A DNA stretch of 64,000 nucleotides from Bacteroidota bacterium (lineage in GTDB: Bacteria > Bacteroidota > Bacteroidia > Chitinophagales > Chitinophagaceae), in the NCBI GenBank assembly GCA_018267575.1, contig JAFDYF010000068.1:124001-188000 (forward strand), in the 5' to 3' direction. The notes beneath the pieces were generated by a model. It made no database searches. It was not told the origin of the DNA and saw nothing but the letters and a program-made list of their open reading frames with translations. A program made the position numbers and the translations under genes. Below are positions 1 through 8,657 of this stretch, piece after piece; position 1 is the first letter of the stretch; the number at the start of each line of letters is the position of its first letter.

Positions 1-10
1 TCGTAAACCA

Positions 11-829
11 ATGAAAAAAATATTTTATTTCGTTATCGCTTCTGCCTTCATTATTGTTTCGGCCTGCCGATCTGCAAAAAAAATCGGCACCGCCATTGCC
101 AACTCAAAAAAAGATACGGCCCAAACCATTGTCATTGTCGATAACCCGAAGGAAGATTCAATGCGTTTTATCAATGAAATCTTCACTAAAGTTGAAAAAA
201 ACCATATCGATTTCAAGAACTTCAGCGGCAAATTGAGGGTAAATTATGAAGATAAAGATGGGAAAAGTTATGATTTTACTGCTTACCTGCAAATGAAAAA
301 GGATAGTGCTATCTGGGTAAGGGTGGAAGCTTCTGCACTTTTAGGTATTGAAGCTTTCCGCATTCTAATAACCCCCGATAGCGTGAAAGTGATGGATAAG
401 CTCAAAAAAGAAATCACCCTTCGCTCCGTCAGCTATCTACAGGAAACCGCCAGAATGCCCTTGGACTTTGGTGCCTTACAAGATTTGCTGATCGGCAACC
501 CAATCTATCTGGACAGCAATATTGTTTTCTATCGCAAGGAAGCCAATACCATTTCCATCCTTAGCCTAGGGAATATTTTCAAAAACTATCTTACCCTCAA
601 TAGCGATAATTATACTTTAATCCATAGCAAATTGGATGATATAGATGTGTTGAGGGCACGTACATCGGACCTTACCTATGGTGATTATATTGGGAATTTT
701 TCAACCTATCGAAAAATCTCTATAGCTGAAAAATCGAAACTGGATATTGAATTCGTTTTTAAACAGTTTAGTTTTAACAAGGAATTAAATATTGTTTTTT
801 CTGTTCCGAAAAATTATAAAGTAAAATAA
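11..829 (+). CDS. DUF4292 family lipoprotein
   Basis: 272 residues. The N-terminus is a lipoprotein signal: a charged MKK start, a hydrophobic stretch and a lipobox ending VSAC near residue 19, so the mature protein should be lipid-anchored in the envelope. The rest matches what I recall of the DUF4292 family (LolA-like fold, common in Bacteroidota), including the mid-protein stretch with WVRVEASALLGIEAFRILIT. It lies 76 bp upstream of an EnvC-like gene on the same strand, a pairing usual in Bacteroidota that suggests a cell-envelope role. The biochemical function is unknown. The promoter lies before the window. Confidence 0.8.
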   Translation: MKKIFYFVIASAFIIVSACRSAKKIGTAIANSKKDTAQTIVIVDNPKEDSMRFINEIFTKVEKNHIDFKNFSGKLRVNYEDKDGKSYDFTAYLQMKKDSAIWVRVEASALLGIEAFRILITPDSVKVMDKLKKEITLRSVSYLQETARMPLDFGALQDLLIGNPIYLDSNIVFYRKEANTISILSLGNIFKNYLTLNSDNYTLIHSKLDDIDVLRARTSDLTYGDYIGNFSTYRKISIAEKSKLDIEFVFKQFSFNKELNIVFSVPKNYKVK

Positions 830-905
830 GCGTTATAAAATTTTGTAACTTAATTCTCATTGCAGGTTAGTAACCCTACGCATTCAAAATCTTTAAAGCA
901 ACGCC

Positions 906-2237
906 ATGCGCAAACTTGTTACGAGTCTTTTTCTATTGTTGCTGATTCCAGCGGTTTCCATTTCACAAAACACTCCCCAAAGCCGTAGTGAGCTCGAGAA
1001 AGAACGAGCCAGCATTCAAAAGCAGATTGAAGAAGTTACCCAATCACTGAATGAGACCAAAAGGAACCGTAAAGAATCACTTGGTCAATTATCCCTACTT
1101 CAACGCAAACTGCGCTTGCGCGAATCGGCCATTGACAATATCAACCAGCAGGTAAATTTTATACAGAATGACATGAACCAGTCCTGGAGGGAGATATTAA
1201 AACTTCGCAAAGAACTGGATACCCTTAAAAAACAGTACGAGGAAAGCGTGGTATATGCCTATAAAAACAGAAGCAATTATGATTTTTTGAATTTTATATT
1301 CTCCGCTGCCAGTTTCAATGATGCCATTAAACGGGTGGCCTATTTAAAATCCTATCGGGCTTACCGGGAAGAAAGAGCTCAAAATATTGCACGTACAGAA
1401 GTACTGCTGCAAAGCAAGATTGATGGATTGAAAGTAAAAAGAGAGGAAAAAGATGTGGTGTTGAAGAAGCAGAATAAGGAAAAAGAAGTATTGGAAGTAG
1501 AGAAAAAGGAAAAGGACCAATTTATCTCTTCGCTAAAATCACATGAAAGGGAACTACAAAAAGATCTGTCCATCAAGAAAAGACAGAACAATAAACTGGA
1601 ATTGGCTTTGCGTGCAGCCATCTTGAGGGAAATCAATGCGGCCAAAGCGAGAGAAGCAGCAGAAGCAAAAAGACATGCTGCCGAAAATGCAGCCAACGCC
1701 AAAGCCAACAGTAATGTAGCAAGTGCGAATCCTGCTTCAAAAAATGTCGAGACAACCAATGAGGCCACATCAAGAGCCAGAACAAATACAACGGCATTGG
1801 GCAGAACCCCCGAAGGCATGATCGTTTCCGAAAATTTTGAGAAAAACAGAGGCCGGCTACCTTGGCCCGTAGAGGCTGGGCATGTTAGTCTACCTTTTGG
1901 GCCCTACGTTATTTCAGAAATAAATGTAAAAAGTAATAACCCGGGCATTACCATTGAAACCCATCCAGGTGAAGCCGTAAAAGCCATTTTTGATGGGCAG
2001 GTTTCCGCTGTGTTCAGTATCGAAGGTGCCTCCGTGGTGTTGGTCCGGCATGGCAAGTATTTCTCATCCTATAGCAACCTTGCAACAGTGAGTGTTTCAA
2101 AAGGAGAAAGTGTAAAAGCAGGTCAAACACTTGGCAAAGCAGGTGAAAATGCTGACGGCAATGGGGAAATGCAACTCATTATTATGAATGATGAGAACAG
2201 GAACCTGAACCCCGAACAATGGTTGAGAAGGAAATAA
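906..2237 (+). CDS. EnvC-like murein hydrolase activator (coiled coil + degenerate LytM/M23)
   Basis: 443 residues. A signal peptide (residues 1-20, ending VSIS-QN) is followed by a long charged coiled coil (about 25-250), an Ala/Asn-rich linker (about 250-300) and a C-terminal LytM/peptidase M23 domain (about 325-440). In active M23 enzymes the zinc ligands are HxxxD and HxH. Here the first motif region reads NNPGITIETHPGEAVKA and the last reads NGEMQLIIMN, so the ligands are missing. That is the EnvC/NlpD pattern: a non-catalytic domain that activates amidases for septal peptidoglycan splitting. Activation of an amidase is inferred from family knowledge. Probably co-transcribed with the upstream lipoprotein. 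Confidence 0.85.
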   Translation: MRKLVTSLFLLLLIPAVSISQNTPQSRSELEKERASIQKQIEEVTQSLNETKRNRKESLGQLSLLQRKLRLRESAIDNINQQVNFIQNDMNQSWREILKLRKELDTLKKQYEESVVYAYKNRSNYDFLNFIFSAASFNDAIKRVAYLKSYRAYREERAQNIARTEVLLQSKIDGLKVKREEKDVVLKKQNKEKEVLEVEKKEKDQFISSLKSHERELQKDLSIKKRQNNKLELALRAAILREINAAKAREAAEAKRHAAENAANAKANSNVASANPASKNVETTNEATSRARTNTTALGRTPEGMIVSENFEKNRGRLPWPVEAGHVSLPFGPYVISEINVKSNNPGITIETHPGEAVKAIFDGQVSAVFSIEGASVVLVRHGKYFSSYSNLATVSVSKGESVKAGQTLGKAGENADGNGEMQLIIMNDENRNLNPEQWLRRK

Positions 2238-2283
2238 TGTTTTGCTGATCCGGGAACTAAAAATAAAAAGAGCCAACACCCTT

Positions 2284-3402
2284 TTATAGATATCGATCGT
2301 AAAGCGCCTCATATTGAGGCACGATATTATGGATATCGAATTTTTTCGCTTGTGCAATGGCGTTAGCCTTGAATTTTTTCAATACGTTGTCGTCCTGTAA
2401 TATTTCTATGGCATGGGCGCTCATGCTTTTTACATCCCCCACATCCGCTAAAAACCCAGTAACTCCATCTAAATTGATTTCGGGAAGACCACCTACGTTG
2501 GTTGATATAACGGGCACTCCCGCAGCCATGGCCTCCAATGCGGCCAAACCAAAGCTTTCATATTCTGAAGTAAGTAAAAACAGATCGGCAACGGCCAATA
2601 TCTCTTCCATTTGTTCCTGTTTGCCCACAAAGCGGATTTCATCGCACAAGCCAAGTTCGCGGCAAAGATCTTCAGCCCCCGGCCGCTCGGGACCATCACC
2701 CACAAACAATAGTTTTCCGGGGATAACCTTATTGACCTCAGCAAAAATGCGCACTACATCCTGTACCCTTTTCAGTTTTCTGAAATTGGATGCATGCACC
2801 AAAATTTTTTCTCCGTTTTGTGCGATCACTTTCCTAAAAGCATCAATCGGTTTTTTTTGAAAACGGTTTACATCCACAAAATTGTGGATGACCTCAATTT
2901 CTCCTTTGATATCAAAAATTTTATAGGTCTGCTCACGCAAATCGTTCGATACGGCAGTAATGGCATCACTTTCATCAATAGAAAAAGCAACTACAGGAGC
3001 AAAGGTTTTGTCCCTTCCCACCAGCGTGATATCCGTGCCATGCAGTGTGGTAATCACGGGGATTTTCTTTCCCATTTTTTCCAATATTTTTTTTGCCAGA
3101 TAGGCAGCGGATGCGTGTGGGATGGCATAATGCACATGCAAAAGATCAAGGTGGTTGTTCATGATCACATCAACCATGGTACTGGACAAGGCTGTTTCAT
3201 AAGGGGGAAAATCGAATAAAGGGTAATTACTCACCCTCACCTCATGATAAAAAATATTTGCATTGAACTCGTTTAACCTTACCGGCTGTTGATACGTGAT
3301 AAAATGTACTTGATGCCCTTTATCAGCCAATGCTTTTCCCAACTCTGTTGCAAGCACCCCACTTCCCCCAAATGTTGGGTAACAAACTATCCCTATCCGC
3401 AT
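2284..3402 (-). CDS. bshA: N-acetyl-alpha-D-glucosaminyl L-malate synthase BshA
   Basis: 372 residues from the Met of MRIGIVCYPTFGGSG. An upstream in-frame Met would add 20 residues not typical of the family, so I chose the internal start. GT-B fold, GT4-family glycosyltransferase: the N-terminal glycine-rich loop (YPTFGGSGV) and the C-terminal donor-site motif EYESFGLAALEAMAAGVPVI are both clear. BshA joins UDP-GlcNAc to L-malate in the first step of bacillithiol synthesis, the low-molecular-weight thiol of many Firmicutes and Bacteroidota. bshB and bshC are not in this window. It stands alone on the minus strand and converges with the EnvC-like gene. Confidence 0.88.
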   Translation of the reverse strand: MRIGIVCYPTFGGSGVLATELGKALADKGHQVHFITYQQPVRLNEFNANIFYHEVRVSNYPLFDFPPYETALSSTMVDVIMNNHLDLLHVHYAIPHASAAYLAKKILEKMGKKIPVITTLHGTDITLVGRDKTFAPVVAFSIDESDAITAVSNDLREQTYKIFDIKGEIEVIHNFVDVNRFQKKPIDAFRKVIAQNGEKILVHASNFRKLKRVQDVVRIFAEVNKVIPGKLLFVGDGPERPGAEDLCRELGLCDEIRFVGKQEQMEEILAVADLFLLTSEYESFGLAALEAMAAGVPVISTNVGGLPEINLDGVTGFLADVGDVKSMSAHAIEILQDDNVLKKFKANAIAQAKKFDIHNIVPQYEALYDRYL

Positions 3403-3465
3403 GTTCAAAATTTTATTGAATATAAATAATGAGATACCACGATGGCTGGGCAAAACCTCCACAAA

Positions 3466-3594
3466 CTACTTTCCAATGCCCAACTCATCATTAACAATTA
3501 GATCTAATCTTCCCCACGCTCCCAACTTACCACTATTTCTCTCCATCTGGTCGCCGAAGGTAATCAGATTCTCAATAATCTCTTTTCCATTCAT
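3466..3594 (-). CDS. possible 42-aa small ORF upstream of bshA
   Basis: A short minus-strand reading frame of 42 codons starting ATG AAT GGA AAA, with a balanced composition (residues such as NGKEIIENLITFGDQMERN). It lies just upstream of bshA in the same direction, 63 bp from the chosen bshA start. I do not recognise it and it may be chance. No clear ribosome-binding site separates it from background. Confidence 0.2.
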   Translation of the reverse strand: MNGKEIIENLITFGDQMERNSGKLGAWGRLDLIVNDELGIGK

Positions 3595-3643
3595 AATGAT
3601 TTAATGTACAGTTTGCTTATTTTGCAAATCTAAACTAACGCGC

Positions 3644-5020
3644 ATGTACCGCATCTTGTTCACGCTCTCTGCTTTTTTATCTCTCGCCACCGTTTTTGGC
3701 CAAAATGAAGATTCATTAATGATCAGAAAAATCGCCAATGAAATTTTGATAAACGGCAAGGCCTATAGCAATTTACACACGCTCACAAAAACGGTGGGAG
3801 GGCGGCTTTCCGGGTCACCCCAAATGTATAAGGCGGAAGAATGGGGGCTAAAAACATTGAGGGAAGCGGGGGCAGAAAAGGTTTGGCTGCAGGAATGTAT
3901 GGTGCCACATTGGATAAGGGGCGGAAAAGATGAAGCTAAATTCAATATTGCAGGCGGCAATGAACAAAGTCTGGATATACTGGCCTTGGGCAATTCGGTT
4001 GGTACTGGTCCCAATGGCATCACTGCAAACGTAATTTTGATCAACAATTACGACGAACTGGAAAAAAGGAAAAAGGAAATCAAAGGAAAAATTGTTTTTT
4101 ATAATTATAAATTCAACCCGACACTGATAGAAACTTTCCATGCCTATGGTGATGCGGTGCGTTACCGCGAGTTTGGTGCGAGTTGGGCGGCGAAATATGG
4201 TGCAGTGGCGATGCTCACCAGGTCCATGACAGAATCCGTGGACAATAACCCACATACCGGAGCATTGGATTATATCGATTCTTTCCCAAAAATTCCCGCT
4301 GCCGCTATTGGTTTGTGGGATTCCGATAAACTGGCCAAAGCAATCACTGAGAACAAAGACGTAAAAATATTTTTAAAAACAAATGCGAAGATGCTGCCCG
4401 ATACCATTGGCCATAATGTGATTGGGCAAATTACAGGGACCGATTACCCCGACGAGTTTATAACAGTGGGAGGTCATCTCGACTCATGGGATCCTGCCGA
4501 AGGCGCACAAGATGATGGCGCAGGTTGCGTACATGCTATTGAGGTTTTGCGTGCCCTCAAAGCCATTGGCTATCGGCCAAAACACAGTATCCGAATCGTA
4601 CTGTTTGCCAATGAAGAGAATGGGTTGCGCGGTGGGCTTAAGTATGCGGAGGAAGGAAAAGCAAAAAACGAAAAGCATATATTTGGATTGGAGAGTGATG
4701 CTGGCGGTTTTACCCCTCGGGCTTTTAGCATTGGGTTACGTGGCGAAAAATTGGAAAGAATCAGGAGCAAATGGTTACCACTATTGAAAGAGTATGGGGT
4801 ATATGAATTTATTGCTGGAGGCGGTGGCGCCGATGTAGGCCCATTATTCGAAATGATGGGTACACCTGTAAGCGAGCTGATACCTGACTCCCAAAGATAT
4901 TTCGATTACCACCACTCACGCAATGATGTACTGGCAAACGTGAACAAAAGAGAATTGGAATTAGGCGCCATCAATATGGCGGCACTGATTTATCTCGTCG
5001 ACCTATATGGTTTGGATTAA
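3644..5020 (+). CDS. M28 family metallopeptidase (carboxypeptidase Q-like)
   Basis: 458 residues with a signal peptide (MYRILFTLSAFLSLATVFG-QN), so exported. The M28 two-zinc site is complete: His and Asp in GGHLDSWDP, the bridging Asp in QDDGAG, the Glu pair in NEENG, Asp in LESDAGG, and the last His in DYHHSRND. A PA-like inserted domain lies between about 120 and 230. The architecture resembles plasma glutamate carboxypeptidase (carboxypeptidase Q), which removes residues from short peptides. The likely role is periplasmic or secreted peptide degradation. It is a single-gene unit as far as spacing shows. Confidence 0.88.
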   Translation: MYRILFTLSAFLSLATVFGQNEDSLMIRKIANEILINGKAYSNLHTLTKTVGGRLSGSPQMYKAEEWGLKTLREAGAEKVWLQECMVPHWIRGGKDEAKFNIAGGNEQSLDILALGNSVGTGPNGITANVILINNYDELEKRKKEIKGKIVFYNYKFNPTLIETFHAYGDAVRYREFGASWAAKYGAVAMLTRSMTESVDNNPHTGALDYIDSFPKIPAAAIGLWDSDKLAKAITENKDVKIFLKTNAKMLPDTIGHNVIGQITGTDYPDEFITVGGHLDSWDPAEGAQDDGAGCVHAIEVLRALKAIGYRPKHSIRIVLFANEENGLRGGLKYAEEGKAKNEKHIFGLESDAGGFTPRAFSIGLRGEKLERIRSKWLPLLKEYGVYEFIAGGGGADVGPLFEMMGTPVSELIPDSQRYFDYHHSRNDVLANVNKRELELGAINMAALIYLVDLYGLD

Positions 5021-5112
5021 TGAAAGAAAATGATTTTAAAATATCAGCACTTCCCATTGTTTAGTTTTAGTCTATGAAATCAACATCTTAAATACTAAAT
5101 TAAATTTTGTTT

Positions 5113-5469
5113 ATGAAAAGATTCTTATGGAGCGCACTGCTAATCATTATTGCTTTTTTCGCTTTGTATATCTATTGGTTCTATTTCAATGTATATAGTG
5201 ATGGTGAGCGAAAAGGCACATTGGTAAAAGTGAGCCAGAAAGGAAACGTCTTCAAAACTTTTGAAGGCGAAATGTGGTTGAGCTGCAGACAAACAGTTAA
5301 CCCTGAAAAATTTTTGTTTTCAATCAGCGATAAAGCACTCGCCGACTCGCTCAGCAATCTTCAGGACCAGTGTGTGGAACTGGATTACCGTCAATACAGA
5401 AGAGCCATTCCGTGGAGGGGAGATACCGAATATCTGATTGTTGGGTTTAAGAAATCGCCGAACAACTAA
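5113..5469 (+). CDS. membrane-anchored conserved hypothetical protein
   Basis: 118 residues from the ATG of MKRFLWSALL; a TTG two codons upstream is a less likely start. One N-terminal transmembrane helix (about residues 4-24) is followed by a soluble domain of about 90 residues, including TFEGEMWLSC and a C-terminal WRGDTEYLIVGFK. Similar short Bacteroidota proteins are sometimes labelled 6-phosphogluconate dehydrogenase in databases, but nothing here resembles that enzyme. Function unknown. Confidence 0.6.
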   Translation: MKRFLWSALLIIIAFFALYIYWFYFNVYSDGERKGTLVKVSQKGNVFKTFEGEMWLSCRQTVNPEKFLFSISDKALADSLSNLQDQCVELDYRQYRRAIPWRGDTEYLIVGFKKSPNN

Positions 5470-5476
5470 TAAAAAG

Positions 5477-5514
5477 TGAATAGTGAATGCGAAAGTCATA
5501 TCATTCACTATTCA
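5477..5514. terminator. bidirectional hairpin between convergent genes
   Basis: A perfect 13-bp inverted repeat, TGAATAGTGAATG and its complement CATTCACTATTCA, with a 12-nt loop. It sits between the stops of two convergent genes. A run of A precedes it on the plus strand, giving a U-run for the minus transcript. Its sequence resembles the GTGAATGGTGAATAGTGAA spacer repeat near 49.7 kb, so it may also belong to a dispersed palindrome family. Confidence 0.5.
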
Positions 5515-5535
5515 TATTGTAACCGTATCTAGGTT

Positions 5536-7245
5536 TTAATAATCATACTGCCTCCTGAACATATTCATCCTGATGCCCAAGGTAAATGTGGCCGTGGCAT
5601 CTATTGACTTTGTGGCATAATGCGTGATGAAGCGTCTATACATAGCGGATGCATCAATATAGAGATTCTCTTTTATCTCATAGGAGACCAAGCCCGACAA
5701 ATTGATGCAATTGGTTAAGAGACCTGACCCGATTTTATATCCATAATCCCCCGCCGAACGGGTTGTATAACTCTTAAAAATATTGCTGCCAAAATTGTCG
5801 TTGGTAGAGGAATCAATCCCCTGTCTATAATAAATCAATTTCCCCTCCACATTCCATTTAGGTGAAGGCTGATAGCGACCAATCACAATGAACTCATCGA
5901 AATTAGCACCCAACGGATGAGCCAGGGGTTGATTGTAATTGGAGAAGTTGGAAACTGAATCATTATGCGAGTAGGTAAATGGCCTTACAATATTTGTCTC
6001 AAACTGGAAATCCAGATTTTTCACATTGAATACATCAATAAATTTTGCCCCCAACTGCAGACCTTGCTTATTAGCCCAATAACCTCTTGAATAATGCGCA
6101 ATCTGTTTTAATATAAATTCATTGATGACCAATTGACCATAAAGCTGTGCCATATGACCCACATTGGCCTTGAAATCCAATCCTGCGGTTGTTTTATCAG
6201 GGCTTCCATTCTGTTGCTGTGCGGAAACCAAAAAGATCACGGGGTTCAGGTAGGAAAAATCATAATGGTCGGCCCTACTAAAAACCACATTTTCATAAAG
6301 CCCTACATTCAACCATTTGGCTGCATTGATACTGAGGTGGTGCACCACTGCATATTTTTTGGGATATTGATAATCACCAAGCTGGTGCTGATTGATCAGT
6401 TCCATATAAATATTCTGGTAATTCAGTTTCCATATCCTTGTATTGAACTTTAAAAACAAATAAGGGGCGGAATAATCGCTCAGGAATAAGCTCCGGTAAC
6501 CATTACCGATAAAATTTTTGTCATACCCAAACTGAAAATCAAAATACTTCCACGCATTGAAATAAATGGAGGCCCGGTTATCGAAATAATCAAAGGCGGT
6601 TGTTTTAAAAGATTTATAATAGCCTGCCCCCGGTACAGCAGGAAAGCCCATAGCGGTGACACGGGATTGGAAAAAGTCCGGTCCCCTTTCTTGATTATCG
6701 GTTAAATAGGCAGAAAAGCCCAATTTGCCCCCAATCATGCCCCTGAGGGTTAGTCCTTTTGAGTTCAAAAAAACCCTTTCGTTATTTAAACTTTGGTACG
6801 ATTGCGTCTGTTGTATCACTGGGTCTACGGCCAAAAAAAAGTCTTTGTCATTTACTTCGTAAAAATTGGCCTTGTTCTTATAAAAAACACCCAAAAAAGG
6901 CTTTTTGCTTTTGAAACTGTTTTTGGGGCCGTTTACCCATTCAATATTGTTCATCAGCAGGTCATGCAGGTTGTATTGATCGATTTTAGAGAGACGGTAA
7001 AAATAATCGTAAGGGTAAAAATGACTGAGGGAATCTGAAAGCTGTGCAACATCCACCGCCAACTTTCGGCTCATGGGCTTGGCTGTTGAAATATTCAGTT
7101 CCGGGTTGGTTTGCAGCAGTATTTCCATCCGGTCAAGGAAATGTTCGGATTTGGAGTCTTGCGGCAAAAAAGTAGATTGGGCGAAATTGGATAGGGGAAA
7201 GAACAAAATTATACAGCACCTGCCAATGGTTTTAATAAATTGCAT
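5536..7245 (-). CDS. Wzi/RemB-like outer-membrane beta-barrel protein
   Basis: 569 residues from the Met of MQFIKTIG, chosen because it opens a good signal peptide (hydrophobic core IGRCCIILFFPLSNFA, then QS). An upstream Met would add nine charged residues and move into the divergent pyrC leader. The body is rich in alternating aromatic strands (for example FDYFDNRASIYFNAWKYF, FQFGYDKNF) and ends in a typical barrel strand, RMNMFRRQYDY. The pattern fits the capsule-assembly Wzi family and the related gliding protein RemB. The function in capsule anchoring or surface assembly is inferred. It is divergent from pyrC. Confidence 0.6.
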   Translation of the reverse strand: MQFIKTIGRCCIILFFPLSNFAQSTFLPQDSKSEHFLDRMEILLQTNPELNISTAKPMSRKLAVDVAQLSDSLSHFYPYDYFYRLSKIDQYNLHDLLMNNIEWVNGPKNSFKSKKPFLGVFYKNKANFYEVNDKDFFLAVDPVIQQTQSYQSLNNERVFLNSKGLTLRGMIGGKLGFSAYLTDNQERGPDFFQSRVTAMGFPAVPGAGYYKSFKTTAFDYFDNRASIYFNAWKYFDFQFGYDKNFIGNGYRSLFLSDYSAPYLFLKFNTRIWKLNYQNIYMELINQHQLGDYQYPKKYAVVHHLSINAAKWLNVGLYENVVFSRADHYDFSYLNPVIFLVSAQQQNGSPDKTTAGLDFKANVGHMAQLYGQLVINEFILKQIAHYSRGYWANKQGLQLGAKFIDVFNVKNLDFQFETNIVRPFTYSHNDSVSNFSNYNQPLAHPLGANFDEFIVIGRYQPSPKWNVEGKLIYYRQGIDSSTNDNFGSNIFKSYTTRSAGDYGYKIGSGLLTNCINLSGLVSYEIKENLYIDASAMYRRFITHYATKSIDATATFTLGIRMNMFRRQYDY

Positions 7246-7280
7246 CTTGTTTTCTTTTTTGGTTATCCTCAATTCAAATC

Positions 7281-8621
7281 ATGCAAAACTACCTGATAAA
7301 AAATATATCTATCGTAAACGAGGGAAAAATATCCTCTGCTGACCTGCTCATCAAAAATGGGCGTATTGAAAAAATTGCTGCGAATATACAACCTACAATC
7401 CTTGTAAAAGAAATTGATGGGGAAGGAATGCATTTATTGCCCGGAGCCATCGACGACCAAGTGCATTTTAGGGAACCGGGGCTTACCCATAAAGCCACTA
7501 TTTACACGGAAGCAAAAGCCGCTGTTGCCGGTGGGGTCACATCGTTTATGGAAATGCCCAATACCGTGCCGCCCGCTTTCACACAGCAATTGCTGGAAGA
7601 TAAATATGATATTGCGGCAAGAACCTCCTTGGCCAATTATTCCTTTTACATGGGCACATCCAATGCCAATGCCGATGAGGCGTTGAGAACAAACGAGAAA
7701 AGGAATGATGTGTGCGGCATCAAGATTTTTATGGGCTCCTCAACCGGAAACCTACTGGTAGACAATCACCTTACCCTGGATAGATTGTTCCGGGAAAGCG
7801 AGCTGCTGATTGCCACACACTGCGAGGACGAAAAAATCATTAAGGCCAATCTTGAAAAAGCAAAAAATGAGAATAGGACGCTTACTGCTGCCGACCATCC
7901 GGTAATCAGAAACGAGGAAGCCTGCTTTGAATCTTCCCTAACCGCAATTCAGTATGCAAAAAAATATGGTAGCCGTCTACATGTTTTCCATCTGAGCACG
8001 GAAAAAGAAATGCAGCTTTTTACGAATATGATTCCTTTGGAAGACAAGCGCATCACGGCAGAAGTATGTGTTCACCACCTGCATTTTACCAGTGATGATT
8101 ATGCGAAATTGGGTAATCAGATCAAATGCAACCCGGCCATCAAGGCCCCGCATAACCGTGAGGCCTTGTGGAAAGCCCTTTTGGACGACCGGCTGGATCT
8201 TATCGCTACCGACCATGCCCCACATACTTGGGCAGAAAAAAACGAGCCTTACGAAAAAGCACATGCGGGATTGCCTTTGGTTCAGCATTCCATGCTGCTT
8301 ATGCTGCATTATGTGCAGGAAGGTAAAATCAGTTTGGAAAAGATGGTGGAGAAGATGAGCCATGCCGTGGCAAAATGTTTTCAGATAAGGGAACGTGGGT
8401 ATATTCGGGAAGGCTATTTTGCCGATCTGGTAATGGTGGATATGCACCACAAAACCACCGTTGGCAAAGAAAATATTTTATACAAATGCGGTTGGAGCCC
8501 TTTGGAAGGCTTTGTTTTTCCAGCTACCATAAAAAATACTTTCGTTAATGGACACTTGGTTTATGGAAATGACCAATTCGATGAATCTCAAATGGGACAA
8601 AGATTGAGCTTTATGAGATAG
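7281..8621 (+). CDS. pyrC: dihydroorotase
   Basis: 446 residues, class I dihydroorotase of the amidohydrolase superfamily, catalysing N-carbamoyl-aspartate to dihydroorotate in pyrimidine synthesis. The first metal motif is AIDDQVHFREPG (the DxHxR type). The substrate segment is MEMPNTVPPA, the carboxylated-lysine region is CGIKIFMGSSTGN, further metal histidines are in ATHCEDE and VFHLST, and the catalytic Asp is in IATDHAPHT. Length is normal. The next gene starts 36 bp downstream on the same strand. Confidence 0.93.
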   Translation: MQNYLIKNISIVNEGKISSADLLIKNGRIEKIAANIQPTILVKEIDGEGMHLLPGAIDDQVHFREPGLTHKATIYTEAKAAVAGGVTSFMEMPNTVPPAFTQQLLEDKYDIAARTSLANYSFYMGTSNANADEALRTNEKRNDVCGIKIFMGSSTGNLLVDNHLTLDRLFRESELLIATHCEDEKIIKANLEKAKNENRTLTAADHPVIRNEEACFESSLTAIQYAKKYGSRLHVFHLSTEKEMQLFTNMIPLEDKRITAEVCVHHLHFTSDDYAKLGNQIKCNPAIKAPHNREALWKALLDDRLDLIATDHAPHTWAEKNEPYEKAHAGLPLVQHSMLLMLHYVQEGKISLEKMVEKMSHAVAKCFQIRERGYIREGYFADLVMVDMHHKTTVGKENILYKCGWSPLEGFVFPATIKNTFVNGHLVYGNDQFDESQMGQRLSFMR

Positions 8622-8657
8622 CACTTGGATATTCAACTCAACAATCCTTAAGGCAGT